This document shows positions 19,334-28,623 of a stretch of DNA of 64,000 nucleotides, one piece after another (position 1 is the first letter of the stretch; each line of letters starts with the position of its first letter). The position numbers and the translations under genes are program-made. Origin of the DNA: UKL13-2 sp044229235 (GTDB lineage Bacteria; Pseudomonadota; Gammaproteobacteria; Burkholderiales; Usitatibacteraceae); the NCBI GenBank assembly GCA_044229235.1, contig JBGATH010000004.1:62001-126000 (forward strand). Direction: 5' to 3'. The notes under the pieces are model-generated. The model had not been told where the DNA came from and did not search any database. It saw only the letters and a list, made by a program, of their open reading frames with translations.

Positions 19334-21535
19334 CTAGCTCTGGTGCAAAGCGCCCAACTCGGTATTCGCATGCCGCAGGCGATTGGCCAAGACACGCGCC
19401 ACGCTCAGCGCAAGTCCGAGGCCGACGCGATGATGCACGGCGGACAGCGTCTCGAAGCGCTTGCGCGAGAGCACGAACAGATCGGTGTCGGCGTACGCAA
19501 AGGCATCGGCAGAGCGGGGCTCCGGTTCCAGAAATGCCATTTCGCCGAAGAAGTCGCCGCGGCCAAAGGTGGCGAGGTGGTGCGCCTGGGTTGCCGAAAT
19601 GGGCAACATGATGCGCACCGAACCGCGCCGGATCAGGAACAATTCGTCGCCCCGGTCACCGCGCGAAAATATCTTCTCGCCCGACTTGTAGGACCGGCGT
19701 TCCATGGCCGATTCGACCGCGGCAAGGGTTTCTTCCTTGCGGCCGATGAAGATGTCGATCTCGCGCAATTCCAGCGCCTGCTCGTCGGGACGCACCAGTT
19801 TTTCCTCGGCCAGCAGCCGCTGTTCGATCCATTCCAGCGCCTGGTCGAGCTCGCCGAAGGTCTGCACCCGCCGTTCCTCGCGCACCAGGCCGAGCGCGTC
19901 GAAGTACTTGCGCATGTCCTGGCCGCTGGGCACGTTTTCCGGCAGGTGGCTGAAGATCAGGAAAGCCTTGCGCTCGGCCAGCATGCCCTGGACCTGCTCG
20001 AGCATGTGCACCGCGGTGAGGTCCACCGACTGCACGCGGCGCATGTCGAGCACGATGTACTGTTGCGTCTTGAGCTCGGACTCCAGCGCAGTGAACAATT
20101 GGTCGGTGGTGCCGAAGAACAGGCTGCCCTGCAGTTCCAGGATGGTCGCGCAGCCGCCGCGTTGTTCGAGGATCTGCATCTCCGCGGGCAGGCGCACGCA
20201 CTTGGAAAATTTCTGGTTGCCGGCCATCTTGCTGCGTACCACGGTGCCGCGGATCTGTTCGCGAATGAACAGCACGATGGCCAGCGCGATGCCCACGCCG
20301 GAGGCCGCGATCAGGCTGACGCTGATGGCCGTGACCACCACCGCCACGATCACCGCGAAATCGAGAATGGTGCTGCGCGACTTCAGCAGGTGAAGGCTGT
20401 TGCGGTCGAACATGCGAAAGCCGATGACGATCAGGATGCCGGCCAGCGCGGCGATGGGAATCCAGGCGATGTAGGTGCCGAGGATCAGGAACGCGATCAG
20501 CGCCAGCGCGCCCTCGATCAACCCTGACAGTTTGGTCTGCGCGCCGCTGGACATGTTGACCAGGGTGGCGCCCATCTGACCCGCGCCGGAAACGCCGCCC
20601 ACCAGCGAGGAGGCCATGTTGCCGAGTCCCTGGCCGATCAGTTCGCGGTTGGAGTCATGCCGCGAGCGGGTAAGCGCGTCCAGCACGACGCAGGTCTTCA
20701 GGGTATCGATCGACAGCAGTACTGCCAGCGTGGCGGCCGGAACCAGCAGCTTGGTAACCTCGGCAAGCCCGAGCCCGCCGATCGATTTCCACAGGCCGAG
20801 GATGGCGTCGCTGAACTTGGCGTCGCCGCCACCCAGCGGGCCGATGATGAGCGCGTTGCCGGTGAGTTGCAGCAATGCCGGGTCGGCAGAGGCGAGACCG
20901 AAATAGGTCAGCACGCCTGCTGCCAGCGCGAGGATGGCGGCCGGCACGGCCTTGGTGAAGCGCGGCGCGGCAGACATGACGGCAATCACCACCACGCCCA
21001 CGATCAGCCCCTGCCATTGCCATAGCGACGGCGTGGCCAGCGATTGCCAGAAGCTGGTGCCTTTGGGTACGCCGAGAAACTTGGGGATCTGGCTGACGAT
21101 GATGATGAGGCCCACGCCGGTGAGGTAGCCGCTGACCACAGGGAAGGGCATGTACTTGATGAGGCGGCCCAGGCCGACCAGCCCAAAGGTGAGTTGCAGC
21201 AGACCCGACATGAGGCCGGTGAGCGTGAGCAACAGCACCGCCGACTCCGGCGTCACGCCGCCTTGCATCAACTGGATGGCCAGAGCCGACAGCACGGCCG
21301 CCGCCGGCGCGCACGGTGCGGTGATGAGGCGCTTGGTGCCGCCAAACGCGCCGGCGATGAGGCCCAGTGCGGTGACACCGAGGATGCCGGCGATGGCACC
21401 CTGGGCAGCATAGGAACCGCCGAGCGGCGCAAAAATGGTGACGCCGAAGGCAATGGCTGAGGGCAGTGCCACCAGCATCGCGGCCAGGCCGCCCCACAGA
21501 TCTCCGGCAAGCGTTTCTTTATTGATTTTTTCCAC
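19334..21535 (-). CDS. SulP-family anion transporter with STAS and cyclic-nucleotide-binding domains
   Basis: About 733 residues from a GTG at 21535 (VEKINKETLAGDLWGGL); the frame is open further upstream without a plausible N-terminus, so the start is uncertain. About 11-12 membrane helices form the SulP core, with FGVTIFAPLGG, GAFGGTKRLITAPCAPAA and GYLTGVGLIIIVSQIPKFLG. A STAS domain follows (about 450-560, LQGSLFFGTTDQLF, IVLDMRRVQSVDLTAVHML). The C-terminal 120 residues are a cNMP-binding domain (GEKIFSRGDRGDELFLIRRG, FGEMAFLEPEPRSADA). It probably moves bicarbonate, sulfate or dicarboxylates under cyclic-nucleotide control. The STAS plus cNMP tail is found in some bacterial SulP proteins. 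Confidence 0.88.
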   Translation of the reverse strand: MEKINKETLAGDLWGGLAAMLVALPSAIAFGVTIFAPLGGSYAAQGAIAGILGVTALGLIAGAFGGTKRLITAPCAPAAAVLSALAIQLMQGGVTPESAVLLLTLTGLMSGLLQLTFGLVGLGRLIKYMPFPVVSGYLTGVGLIIIVSQIPKFLGVPKGTSFWQSLATPSLWQWQGLIVGVVVIAVMSAAPRFTKAVPAAILALAAGVLTYFGLASADPALLQLTGNALIIGPLGGGDAKFSDAILGLWKSIGGLGLAEVTKLLVPAATLAVLLSIDTLKTCVVLDALTRSRHDSNRELIGQGLGNMASSLVGGVSGAGQMGATLVNMSSGAQTKLSGLIEGALALIAFLILGTYIAWIPIAALAGILIVIGFRMFDRNSLHLLKSRSTILDFAVIVAVVVTAISVSLIAASGVGIALAIVLFIREQIRGTVVRSKMAGNQKFSKCVRLPAEMQILEQRGGCATILELQGSLFFGTTDQLFTALESELKTQQYIVLDMRRVQSVDLTAVHMLEQVQGMLAERKAFLIFSHLPENVPSGQDMRKYFDALGLVREERRVQTFGELDQALEWIEQRLLAEEKLVRPDEQALELREIDIFIGRKEETLAAVESAMERRSYKSGEKIFSRGDRGDELFLIRRGSVRIMLPISATQAHHLATFGRGDFFGEMAFLEPEPRSADAFAYADTDLFVLSRKRFETLSAVHHRVGLGLALSVARVLANRLRHANTELGALHQS

Positions 21536-21728
21536 GGCGGGTTCCGAATTCAGTCTGGCGTACAGACGGTGAAAGGGGCGACGGTCCGTAAGTCTTTCAT
21601 GCAGTTTACTCCGCCATCGCAGCGTGTTCGCAGGCGCACAGCGGCGTGAATCTGCGGCTTCGATGAGATACTGCAACGCGACAGTTGTTGCGATCCCGAA
21701 CAACGCCATCTGCGGAAAACAAGCAAAC

Positions 21729-22646
21729 ATGATCCGGAAAATAGTGCTCACAATGTCCCTGCCGGGACTGGTCGCGTGCGCGTCCAGCACCTCCCCGCCT
21801 GCGTCCGTCCCGTCGCCATCCGCCGCACAACAAGCCGATGCCATGGTGCGACTCGCCTATGTGGCCTATCCGGTCAGCACCGCCAAGGGAGAACTGCAAG
21901 TCGCGGGCGCGCTGCGCGTCCCGCGTGATGCCAAAACGCCGTCACCGGCTGTGGTTATCGTCCACGGCTCGGCGGGCGTGGATGGACGCGGCCAGGCATT
22001 GGCGGTGGAATTGAACCGCGCCGGCATCGCTACCTTCGAGATCGACCTGTGGACCCCGCGCGGCGTGAAGTCGCCGCTGGAGCGACCCAAGCACGTCAAC
22101 GAAACGCTGCCGGATGTGTATGCCGCCTTCCGGGTGCTGGCCGCGCGTACCGACATCGACCGGCAGCGCATCGGCATTACCGGCTTCAGCTGGGGCGGGG
22201 TGGTGTCGATGCTCACGGCCACGCGCAAGTACACCGTGCAATATCTGGGCAAGGAAGCAGGTTTCGCCGCGCATGCGCCGCATTACCCGGTGTGCTCGGT
22301 CTACAACAAGCTGCCCGGCTATGAGTTTGGCGACCTGACCGGCGCGCCGGTGCTGCTGCAGGCCGGTGCGCTGGACGATTACGACCTGCCGGATACCTGC
22401 CCCAAGCTGGTCGCTTCGCTGCCCGAGGCGGATCGCGCGCTGGTGAAGGTGGTGGTGTACGAAGGCGCGACCCACGGCTGGGACGGCAGTGGGCCGGCCA
22501 CCAGCCATTTCGACCCGGCCGCGCACCAGGGCAAGGGCGGCGAGTTCCGGCTGATTCCGAATGCAGGCGTCGCGCAGATTTCGCGGGCGGCGACCACCGC
22601 GTTCTTTCGCTGCAGCTTTGGCTTGGGCGGTTGCGAGACGCGCTGA
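21729..22646 (+). CDS. dienelactone-hydrolase-family lipoprotein
   Basis: 305 residues. The start at 21729 gives a lipoprotein signal, MIRKIVLTMSLPGLVAC. The alpha/beta hydrolase fold shows AVVIVHGSAGVDGRG, the Pro-rich cap region, the nucleophile elbow GFSWGG (Ser), and the histidine in YEGATHGWDG. The acid residue is likely in LLQAGALDDYDLPDTCP. It is probably an envelope-bound esterase or lactonase; the substrate is unknown. It is divergent from the SulP gene. Confidence 0.82.
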   Translation: MIRKIVLTMSLPGLVACASSTSPPASVPSPSAAQQADAMVRLAYVAYPVSTAKGELQVAGALRVPRDAKTPSPAVVIVHGSAGVDGRGQALAVELNRAGIATFEIDLWTPRGVKSPLERPKHVNETLPDVYAAFRVLAARTDIDRQRIGITGFSWGGVVSMLTATRKYTVQYLGKEAGFAAHAPHYPVCSVYNKLPGYEFGDLTGAPVLLQAGALDDYDLPDTCPKLVASLPEADRALVKVVVYEGATHGWDGSGPATSHFDPAAHQGKGGEFRLIPNAGVAQISRAATTAFFRCSFGLGGCETR

Positions 22647-23179
22647 AACGCGGTGGGTGGTCTGTTGGGAAAGCCGATTGATCCGGCAAATGTGCACACT
22701 CAAAGAGACCAGAATAAACCCTTCCCCGGCGGAGGCCGGGGTCCAAGTTACCCGCATAAGAAACGCGAATGTGGGCCAGTCCGCGGTATCGGATTGGCCC
22801 GAATTCATGTACCTCCGGTTTTGCCTCAACTTGGCCCCCGGCCTGCGCCGGGGAAGGTCAAGCACTCTTGAGCCGCGCCAACACTTGCAGTGGGCCATCG
22901 GGCAGCTTGCCCGGTCACTTGGCCCAAGTCATGGTTTCCCGTTTGACCCCTCCCGCCACTGCCGCTATATTCGATTCATTCCCGTCCCTGCAGGCGGCAA
23001 CGTCATCCTTCGCGCGAGGATGAGCCTGCAACAGCCTGGAATATGACCAGCCATAGATCGGCAGGCAACACGATCGGCTGAACCGCGGCAAGCCACTGCA
23101 GTTCGCAAGAAAAACAGGGAGTGCGCACCATGTCGAGTTGTCCGATTGAGCCGATTCCTTTCGCGAGGGGGGAGTCCCG
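22647..23179. other. 533-base stretch without a gene, upstream of the TIR island
   Basis: No convincing gene is visible. The stretch contains a complex inverted repeat (22720-22857) and, at its end, the strong ribosome site AGGGGGGAG (23166-23174) of the first island gene. The promoter of the plus-strand SIR2/TIR operon must lie here, probably in 22860-23160, but I cannot pick out a clear -35/-10 pair. Confidence 0.6.
22720..22857. repeat. MITE-like composite inverted repeat, about 138 bases
   Basis: The left arm CCTTCCCCGGCGGAGGCCGG...TCCAAGTT (22720-22749) and the right arm AACTTGG...GGCCTGCGCCGGGGAAGG (22828-22857) are inverted copies. Each arm itself contains a CCCCGGC..GCCGGGG hairpin. 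A second symmetric hairpin lies in the centre: GGGCCA 22773-22778 with TGGCCC 22795-22800, and TCCG with CGGA inside it. The structure suggests a non-coding mobile repeat at the edge of the island. Confidence 0.7.
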
Positions 23180-24574
23180 GTGAGCAATGTGCATCCGCTG
23201 GAACCACGCGTAGCAAGCCTCGACGAGGACGCCTGGGACGACCTGCTCAATTTCATCGAAGAGCGCCGCGTCATACCGATCATCGGTCCGGAGTTGCTGA
23301 AGATCGAGACCGACGCCGGCCCGCAACTGTTCTACGACTGGCTGGCGGACAAACTGGCCGTCAAGCTGGGCGTCGATACGGCGCAACTACCGGTTCCCTA
23401 CACGCTCAATGACGTGGTCTGCTGGTTTCTCTCGGCGCGCGGCCGGCGCGAGGACACCTACACCCGCGTGCGCAGCATCCTGCGCGAAATCACCTTCGAG
23501 CCGCCCAAGGCATTGCGGCAGCTCGCGCAGATCACCGATTTCGACCTGTTCGTCAGCACCACCTTCGATTCCTTCCTCGAGCAGGCCATCAACAGCGAGC
23601 GCTTCGGCGGCGCGCAGTCCACCGAAGCCATCAGCTACACGCCCAACCGCGTTGCCGACATTCCCTCCGAGCGCGAAGAGTTGCAGCGTCCGGTGGTGTA
23701 CCACCTGCTGGGCCGCTGTTCCGCTTCCCCCACCTACGTGCTGTCGGACGAAGACATGCTGGAGTTCGTCTGCGCGCTGCAACGCGAACACCTCACCCCG
23801 GAAAAGCTTTTTTACGAACTCGAGCACAGCCACATCCTGCTCATCGGCAGCAATTTCTCGAATTGGCTGGTGCGCATGTTCCTGCGCATGGCCAAGCGCC
23901 GCCGCTTGTCGGATCCGCGCGACGTCGGCGAGGTGCTGGCGGACGATCACAGCGAAAGCGACGAACGCCTCATGACTTTCCTGCAGCAGGTCAGCGTGCG
24001 CACGCGCGTCTACACCGGCGCCGAGCATTTCGTCGACGAACTGCACCGGCGCTGGATGGCGCGGCGCAAACCGGCCGACGTCATCCCGCTTTCCGGCAAC
24101 AGTTCCGCGCAGCGTTACCTGCCGCCGGCGCGCGAGATGCCGGACAACGCGGTGTTCATCAGCTACGCCCGCGAGGACCTGCCGGCAGTGCAGAAACTCA
24201 AGTCGCACCTCGATGCCGCCGGCATCACCACCTGGTTTGATGTGGAGCGCCTGGAAAGCGGCGATGACTTCGATCGCAAGATCCGCAAGAACATCGCGCG
24301 CTGCGCCTTTTTCATCCCGGTGGTGTCGGCCATGACCGAGCGCCGGCTTGAAGCCTATTTCCGCCGCGAATGGAATTACGCGCTGGACCGGTCACGCAAT
24401 ATGGCGGATGACGCGCTGTTCATCCTGCCGGTGTGCGTGGATCCGGGAGTGGGGCGGCCGGTGCACGTGCCGGACAAATTCCGGGCATTGCAGATCACGC
24501 TGATGGAAAACGGCGAGGCCGCGCCGGAGTTCGTGGCGCGCCTCAAGTCGATGCTGTCGGGACAGGCGTCATGA
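23180..24574 (+). CDS. SIR2-like / TIR two-domain protein (copy 1)
   Basis: 464 residues, GTG start with AGGGGGGAG 5 bases upstream. Residues 20-290 look like a SIR2-type Rossmann domain: VIPIIGPELL (31-40), FVSTTFDSFLEQA (124-136), VYHLLGRCSASPTYVLSDEDMLEF (from 173) and HILLIGSNFSNWLVRMFL (from 218). Residues 323-450 are a TIR domain: NAVFISYAREDLPAVQKL, TWFDVERLESGDDFDRKIRK, and EAYFRREWNYALDR with the probable catalytic Glu at 397. The expected SIR2 catalytic Asn (TTN-Y-D) appears as Thr; His 175 is kept. The stop overlaps the STAND gene by ATGA, and a mirror-image pair exists at 46741-52298. It likely acts as a NAD-consuming effector or sensor. Confidence 0.85.
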   Translation: MSNVHPLEPRVASLDEDAWDDLLNFIEERRVIPIIGPELLKIETDAGPQLFYDWLADKLAVKLGVDTAQLPVPYTLNDVVCWFLSARGRREDTYTRVRSILREITFEPPKALRQLAQITDFDLFVSTTFDSFLEQAINSERFGGAQSTEAISYTPNRVADIPSEREELQRPVVYHLLGRCSASPTYVLSDEDMLEFVCALQREHLTPEKLFYELEHSHILLIGSNFSNWLVRMFLRMAKRRRLSDPRDVGEVLADDHSESDERLMTFLQQVSVRTRVYTGAEHFVDELHRRWMARRKPADVIPLSGNSSAQRYLPPAREMPDNAVFISYAREDLPAVQKLKSHLDAAGITTWFDVERLESGDDFDRKIRKNIARCAFFIPVVSAMTERRLEAYFRREWNYALDRSRNMADDALFILPVCVDPGVGRPVHVPDKFRALQITLMENGEAAPEFVARLKSMLSGQAS

Positions 24575-27500
24575 GCGGCGCCGCGGAGCCGGGGCAGACT
24601 GCCATAGATGAAAACCACCCCTGGCTGGGGCTGGCCTCATTCACCGAGGAAACGCGCGGCTATTTCTACGGCCGTGAAGAGGAGGTGGCCGAGCTTGGGC
24701 GCCGGGTGCAACGCAAGCTGCTCACCGTCCTGTTCGGCCAGTCGGGCCTCGGCAAGACCTCCATCCTGCGTGCCGGCATCGTCCCGCGCCTGCGGCCGGA
24801 AGGTTATTGCCCGGTGTATGTGCGAATCGACTATTCACCGGAGTCGCCGCCGCCGTCGGAGCAGATCAAGCAGGCGATTTTCCAGGCCACGGCAGTCTCC
24901 GGCCAGTGGTCGCAGCCGGGTACCGCCGAGACGGGCGAGTCACTGTGGGAGTTCCTGCACCATCGCGACGACATCCTCAAGGACGCCAACGGCAAGACCG
25001 TCATTCCGCTGCTGATCTTCGACCAGTTCGAGGAGATCTTCACGCTGGCGCAGGCCGACGACGCGGGAAGAAGACGCGCCGCCGGGTTTATTGAAGACCT
25101 CGCCGATCTCGTCGAAAACCGTCCACCGAAGTCGCTGGAGGAGCGGCTGGAATACGACGACACGCTGACCGAGCGATTTGACTTCAACCGCGCCGACTAC
25201 CGCATCCTGATCGCGTTGCGCGAGGACTACCTCGCCCATCTCGAAAGCGTGAAGGGCAGCATGCCCTCCATCACCCAGAACCGCATGCGCCTCGCGCGCA
25301 TGACCGGGCAGCAGGCGCTGGCGGCGGTGATGAAGCCCGGCGGCAAGCTGGTCACGCAGGAAATCGCCGAAGCCATCGTGCGCTTTGTGGCGGGTGGTTC
25401 CGAATTGCCCAACGCCGAGGTCGAGCCCTCGCTGCTGAGCCTCATCTGCCGCGAACTCAACAACGCGCGCATTGCGCAGGGTCGCAGCGAAATCTCGGCC
25501 GATCTGCTGGCCGGCTCGCACGACACCATCCTCAGCGAATTCTACGAACGAGCATTGGCTGACCAGCCGCCGGCTGTGCGCAAAGTCATCGAGGACGATC
25601 TGCTGACCGACTCGGGCTATCGCGAAAACCTCGCCGAGGAGCGCCTCAACAAGGCCTTTGCCGCGGCCGGCGCCGCGCCCGATGCGCTCGCCAAACTGGT
25701 GAATCGCCGCTTGCTGCGCATCGAGGAGCGGCTCGATGTGCGCCGCGTGGAACTGACCCACGACGTGCTCTGCGGGGTGGTCAAGGCTAGCCGGGCGCAG
25801 CGGCTGGAACGCGAAGCGCGCGATGAGGCCGAGAAGCGGTTGGTTGCGCAGAAGGAACGTGAGCGCGCTACAAGGAAGGCGCTGATCCGGGCAAGGCAGA
25901 TTGCGATCGGGTGTGCGGTGCTGTCGGTGGTTGCCGTGGTCGGCGGGGTGTTCGGTTACTTCAGTACCCAGCGTGCACAACGGGCGGAACTGGAAGCCCT
26001 CAACACCCGTCAGCTGTCAGACACGGCACGGACCGAAGCGGAAAAGCTGGTGGTGTTTCTGCTGGACGATTTCTACGACGAACTGGCACCCGTCGGTCGG
26101 CTTGAAATGGTGGGAAAACTGGCCGAATCGACGATCGCATACTACAAGGAGCTACCGCCGGCGCTGCGCACGCCCGACAGCGAACGCAACCAGGTGCTGG
26201 CATCGGTGCGCCTGGGCTCCGTACTGGAAAATCAGAGCAAGATGGAAGAGGCCAATGCGGTCACGGAGAATGCCGCCCGGATCGTCAGCGAACTGCGCAC
26301 CAAGGGGGATAGCTCCGATGCAACCTTGCTGGCGCACGCCGCCACGCTCATGACGCAGGGCAGGATCCTGACGAGCAAGTCCGACTGGACCGCTTCGGTC
26401 GGCAAATACGCCGCAGCACTGGAAATCCTCAAACCCATGGTGGCGAAGCCCGGCGGCCCGGCCAAGGCCACGCTGTTACAAGCACGGGCATTTTTCGGAT
26501 TGGGGTATGCGCAACTTCGCGTCCCCAGTGCCGTTGCAGGTCAAAACCTGACAGACGCCAAGCAAAGCCTGACGCGCGCGATGGAACTTGCCCGCGAGCT
26601 GAAGGCCTTGGACCTGACCAACCTTCCCGCGACCGAGATTTACCTCAATGCCGGAGCGTTCCTGACCAGCGTCATCTACGAGCAGGGCAAAGCGGAAGAA
26701 ACAGCCAGGATTGCCAGGGAGGTCACGACCGTCGCCGACCGCGTCCTGAAAGTGCGGCCCGACTTCCGGCCGGCCATCCGGGCCTCCGCCAATATTGCCG
26801 GAGACCTGGCCACGATCGACTACGACCACGGCCGCGTGGCAGCGGCGTTGAAGCATTATCAGGAACAGGTCATCGCCCAGCAAAAATTGGTGGCCCTAGA
26901 TCCCAGCAATACGTCCGAGTGGAACAACCTGGCACTAACGAAATACGCGACTGCCCAGGCCATGCGGGACTTGGGACGGGTGGAGGAATCGATGGCGACG
27001 ATGCGCGAGGTTCTGGCGATGGCCGACAAGTTCAAGCTCTCGCCCTTCACGGCGCGCAATTTCGCCCAGTGGAGCGGTGAACTTGCGATGGCCTATCAGA
27101 ACATGGGCGATGCAGGCCAGGCGCAATGGGCGTTGGCACAGCGAAAGCGGTTTGCGGCCATGGGGCGCTCGGGGGGCGACACGGACTTTCTGCTGGAGGT
27201 CAACACCATCGCGTTCGAAGCGCGCTTGCTGCAGATCGCGGGGAAGTATTCCGAGGCGCTTGCCCTCGCTAAACAAGGCGTAGCCAGGATGGCGCCGGCA
27301 AAGGGAAATACCGGCCGCGGCTTGCGAAACGGACTTCAGCAAACGATGTCGCGCGCCTTGTATGGAACGGGCGACTTCGCCTCGGCCGAGGAGTCCTTGC
27401 GCAAGGAGTTGGCATTTTGGAGCGAGGTAAAGAACGACAATATTCCTACGCAGTTTTATTACCACGATACTGCGGCGCGCCTCGCCCGGACATTGGTCCG

Positions 27501-27771
27501 GCTGGGAAAACAGTCGGAAGCGCAGGAGCTGATGAAACCCGCGCTGCAATTCGCCAACCGCAAAGGCGTAGAACTGATCGAGGACAACGAGCAGATTGTT
27601 GGGCGGTGCAATATTTTCCTGGCTGCGGCAATGGCCGATCCCGCACAGCGCGCGGTACTCCTCGACAAGGGCGCCGCGCTGTTTGCAACCTTGCCACCAG
27701 CTATCAAGCGCTGGAAGAGTTTTGCGGAAGTTGGCGAGGAAATTGCAAAGGAGCAAAAGAAGAAAAGCTAG
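24571..27771 (+). CDS. STAND-type NTPase with membrane helix and helical repeats
   Basis: 1066 residues. The start ATG 24571 overlaps the SIR2/TIR stop. The N-terminal HPWLGLASFTEETRGYFYGREEEV is the entry of a STAND/novel-STAND P-loop ATPase, with Walker A GQSGLGKT (56-63) and Walker B PLLIFDQFEE (146-155). A winged-helix-like segment ends near VELTHDVL (393-400). After a charged helix comes one membrane helix (about 444-464). Residues 480-1066 are all-helical and TPR-like (for example ASVRLGSVLENQSKMEEANAV and ALTKYATAQAMRDLGRVEE). STAND proteins act as ligand-triggered oligomerising switches in immunity and signalling. The N-terminal ATPase is clearly related to the one at 50877-46741; the C-terminal part is not. 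The stop codon lies inside a palindromic repeat. Confidence 0.85.
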   Translation: MSGAAEPGQTAIDENHPWLGLASFTEETRGYFYGREEEVAELGRRVQRKLLTVLFGQSGLGKTSILRAGIVPRLRPEGYCPVYVRIDYSPESPPPSEQIKQAIFQATAVSGQWSQPGTAETGESLWEFLHHRDDILKDANGKTVIPLLIFDQFEEIFTLAQADDAGRRRAAGFIEDLADLVENRPPKSLEERLEYDDTLTERFDFNRADYRILIALREDYLAHLESVKGSMPSITQNRMRLARMTGQQALAAVMKPGGKLVTQEIAEAIVRFVAGGSELPNAEVEPSLLSLICRELNNARIAQGRSEISADLLAGSHDTILSEFYERALADQPPAVRKVIEDDLLTDSGYRENLAEERLNKAFAAAGAAPDALAKLVNRRLLRIEERLDVRRVELTHDVLCGVVKASRAQRLEREARDEAEKRLVAQKERERATRKALIRARQIAIGCAVLSVVAVVGGVFGYFSTQRAQRAELEALNTRQLSDTARTEAEKLVVFLLDDFYDELAPVGRLEMVGKLAESTIAYYKELPPALRTPDSERNQVLASVRLGSVLENQSKMEEANAVTENAARIVSELRTKGDSSDATLLAHAATLMTQGRILTSKSDWTASVGKYAAALEILKPMVAKPGGPAKATLLQARAFFGLGYAQLRVPSAVAGQNLTDAKQSLTRAMELARELKALDLTNLPATEIYLNAGAFLTSVIYEQGKAEETARIAREVTTVADRVLKVRPDFRPAIRASANIAGDLATIDYDHGRVAAALKHYQEQVIAQQKLVALDPSNTSEWNNLALTKYATAQAMRDLGRVEESMATMREVLAMADKFKLSPFTARNFAQWSGELAMAYQNMGDAGQAQWALAQRKRFAAMGRSGGDTDFLLEVNTIAFEARLLQIAGKYSEALALAKQGVARMAPAKGNTGRGLRNGLQQTMSRALYGTGDFASAEESLRKELAFWSEVKNDNIPTQFYYHDTAARLARTLVRLGKQSEAQELMKPALQFANRKGVELIEDNEQIVGRCNIFLAAAMADPAQRAVLLDKGAALFATLPPAIKRWKSFAEVGEEIAKEQKKKS

Positions 27772-27823
27772 CATTGGCGCGCCTTTCCAGCCGAAATGCC
27801 GCCGGAAGGTGCGCCAGTGCTGG
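27768..27823. repeat. palindromic repeat R5, supplying the stop of the STAND gene
   Basis: CTAGCATTGGCGCGCCTTTCC (first bases) pairs with GGAAGGTGCGCCAGTGCTGG (27804-27823). The TAG stop of the STAND gene (27769-27771) lies in the first arm, where other copies read CCAGCA. The reading frame therefore ends in the repeat. Confidence 0.8.
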
Positions 27824-27933
27824 AGCTTTCCATGCATTCGATTTTCAGTATGTCCCGACGATTGCAAGGCGACCCAGACATCAAAGGCCAATCGGCCCTG
27901 CAGGATTCGATCAGACAGACTGCGAACTCGATT

Positions 27934-27980
27934 GTTGGAGTAATTGACAACACGAACAGGCTGTTGTTACTCTCTCCAAC
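27934..27980 (+). promoter_or_regulatory. promoter with dyad operator before the toxin-antitoxin pair
   Basis: A -35 TTGACA (27944-27949) and -10 TTACTC (27967-27972) lie 17 bases apart, placing the start of the message at about 27979, next to the ATG at 27981. The promoter is overlaid by a perfectly centred dyad: GTTGGAG (27934-27940) with CTCCAAC (27974-27980), and ACAACA (27947-27952) with TGTTGT (27962-27967), both centred on 27957. This is the layout of an autoregulated toxin-antitoxin promoter with an essentially leaderless message. Confidence 0.75.
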
Positions 27981-28262
27981 ATGAAGGCCAAGGCGCTGAT
28001 CGACACCCGCATTGTTTTCGCAGAAGACGCATTTGCCAAATTGGTGTTGTGGCGGCTGCCGGCGCCGCTGGCCGGCTCTGTGCACCACTACAAATATCGC
28101 CTTGCGTATGTCGTCGCCGGGGAGTGTGTGATTCGCTACGACAACGAGGCTGGCAAAGGCGACCATCGTCACATCGGCGATCGTGAGTCGTCGTATGCAT
28201 TTGTGGATGTAGAGAAACTGCTGGCTGATTTTCAGCGCGATATTCGAAAGGCATCAACATGA
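27981..28262 (+). CDS. DUF6516-family putative toxin
   Basis: 93 residues. Sequence features: AKALIDTRIVFAEDAFAKLVLWRLP, then HHYKYRLAYVVAGECVIRYDNEAGKGDHRHIGD, and VEKLLADFQRDI. The Y-x-L and NE-GKGDHRH segments match the DUF6516 proteins that pair with a small HTH protein in proposed type II toxin-antitoxin modules. The ATG follows the -10 element by only 8 bases and has no ribosome site, which suggests leaderless translation. The stop overlaps the HTH gene by ATGA. Confidence 0.75.
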   Translation: MKAKALIDTRIVFAEDAFAKLVLWRLPAPLAGSVHHYKYRLAYVVAGECVIRYDNEAGKGDHRHIGDRESSYAFVDVEKLLADFQRDIRKAST

Positions 28263-28603
28263 AAACTGTCACTCTTGAAGTCCGCGAACCAGAAGCCGTT
28301 TATGGCGCCTTCGCAGACGCCTGGAAGTCCGGTGCCGCCCGGCGCAACAGCATCGCCTTTGCGTCGCCGGAGTTGCTGTGGAAGGTGCTCACGGCGAAGC
28401 GCTGGGAGCTGCTCAAGGCTTTGTGTGGCGCGGGACCGGTATCGATTCGTGAAGCGGCGCGCCGCGTGGGGCGTGACGTCAAAGCGGTGCATGGCGACGT
28501 CACCGCGCTCGTGAACGCCGGATTGCTCAACCGCATTGAGGGTGAAGGTGTTGAATTTCCGTTTGATGCGGTGAAGGTGGAGTTTTTGCTGAACGCGGCC
28601 TGA
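28259..28603 (+). CDS. HTH transcriptional regulator / antitoxin (HVO_A0114-like)
   Basis: 114 residues. A winged-helix segment is seen at about 42-95: ELLWKVLTAKRWELLKALCGAGPVSIREAARRVGRDVKAVHGDVTALVNAGLLNRIE. This is typical of the HVO_A0114-type regulators found beside DUF6516 toxins. It should bind the dyad at 27934-27980. Only 20 bases separate its stop from the first TIR-array gene, so its promoter may also drive the array. Confidence 0.8.
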   Translation: MKTVTLEVREPEAVYGAFADAWKSGAARRNSIAFASPELLWKVLTAKRWELLKALCGAGPVSIREAARRVGRDVKAVHGDVTALVNAGLLNRIEGEGVEFPFDAVKVEFLLNAA

Positions 28604-28623
28604 ACACTGCCAAGAGCCAGCCA

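Noticed and set aside
19313..20527. Open frame of about 400 codons opposite the SulP gene
   Set aside because: Sequence is His/Ala/Gln-rich and without membrane or domain patterns; SulP, STAS and cNMP motifs are on the other strand.
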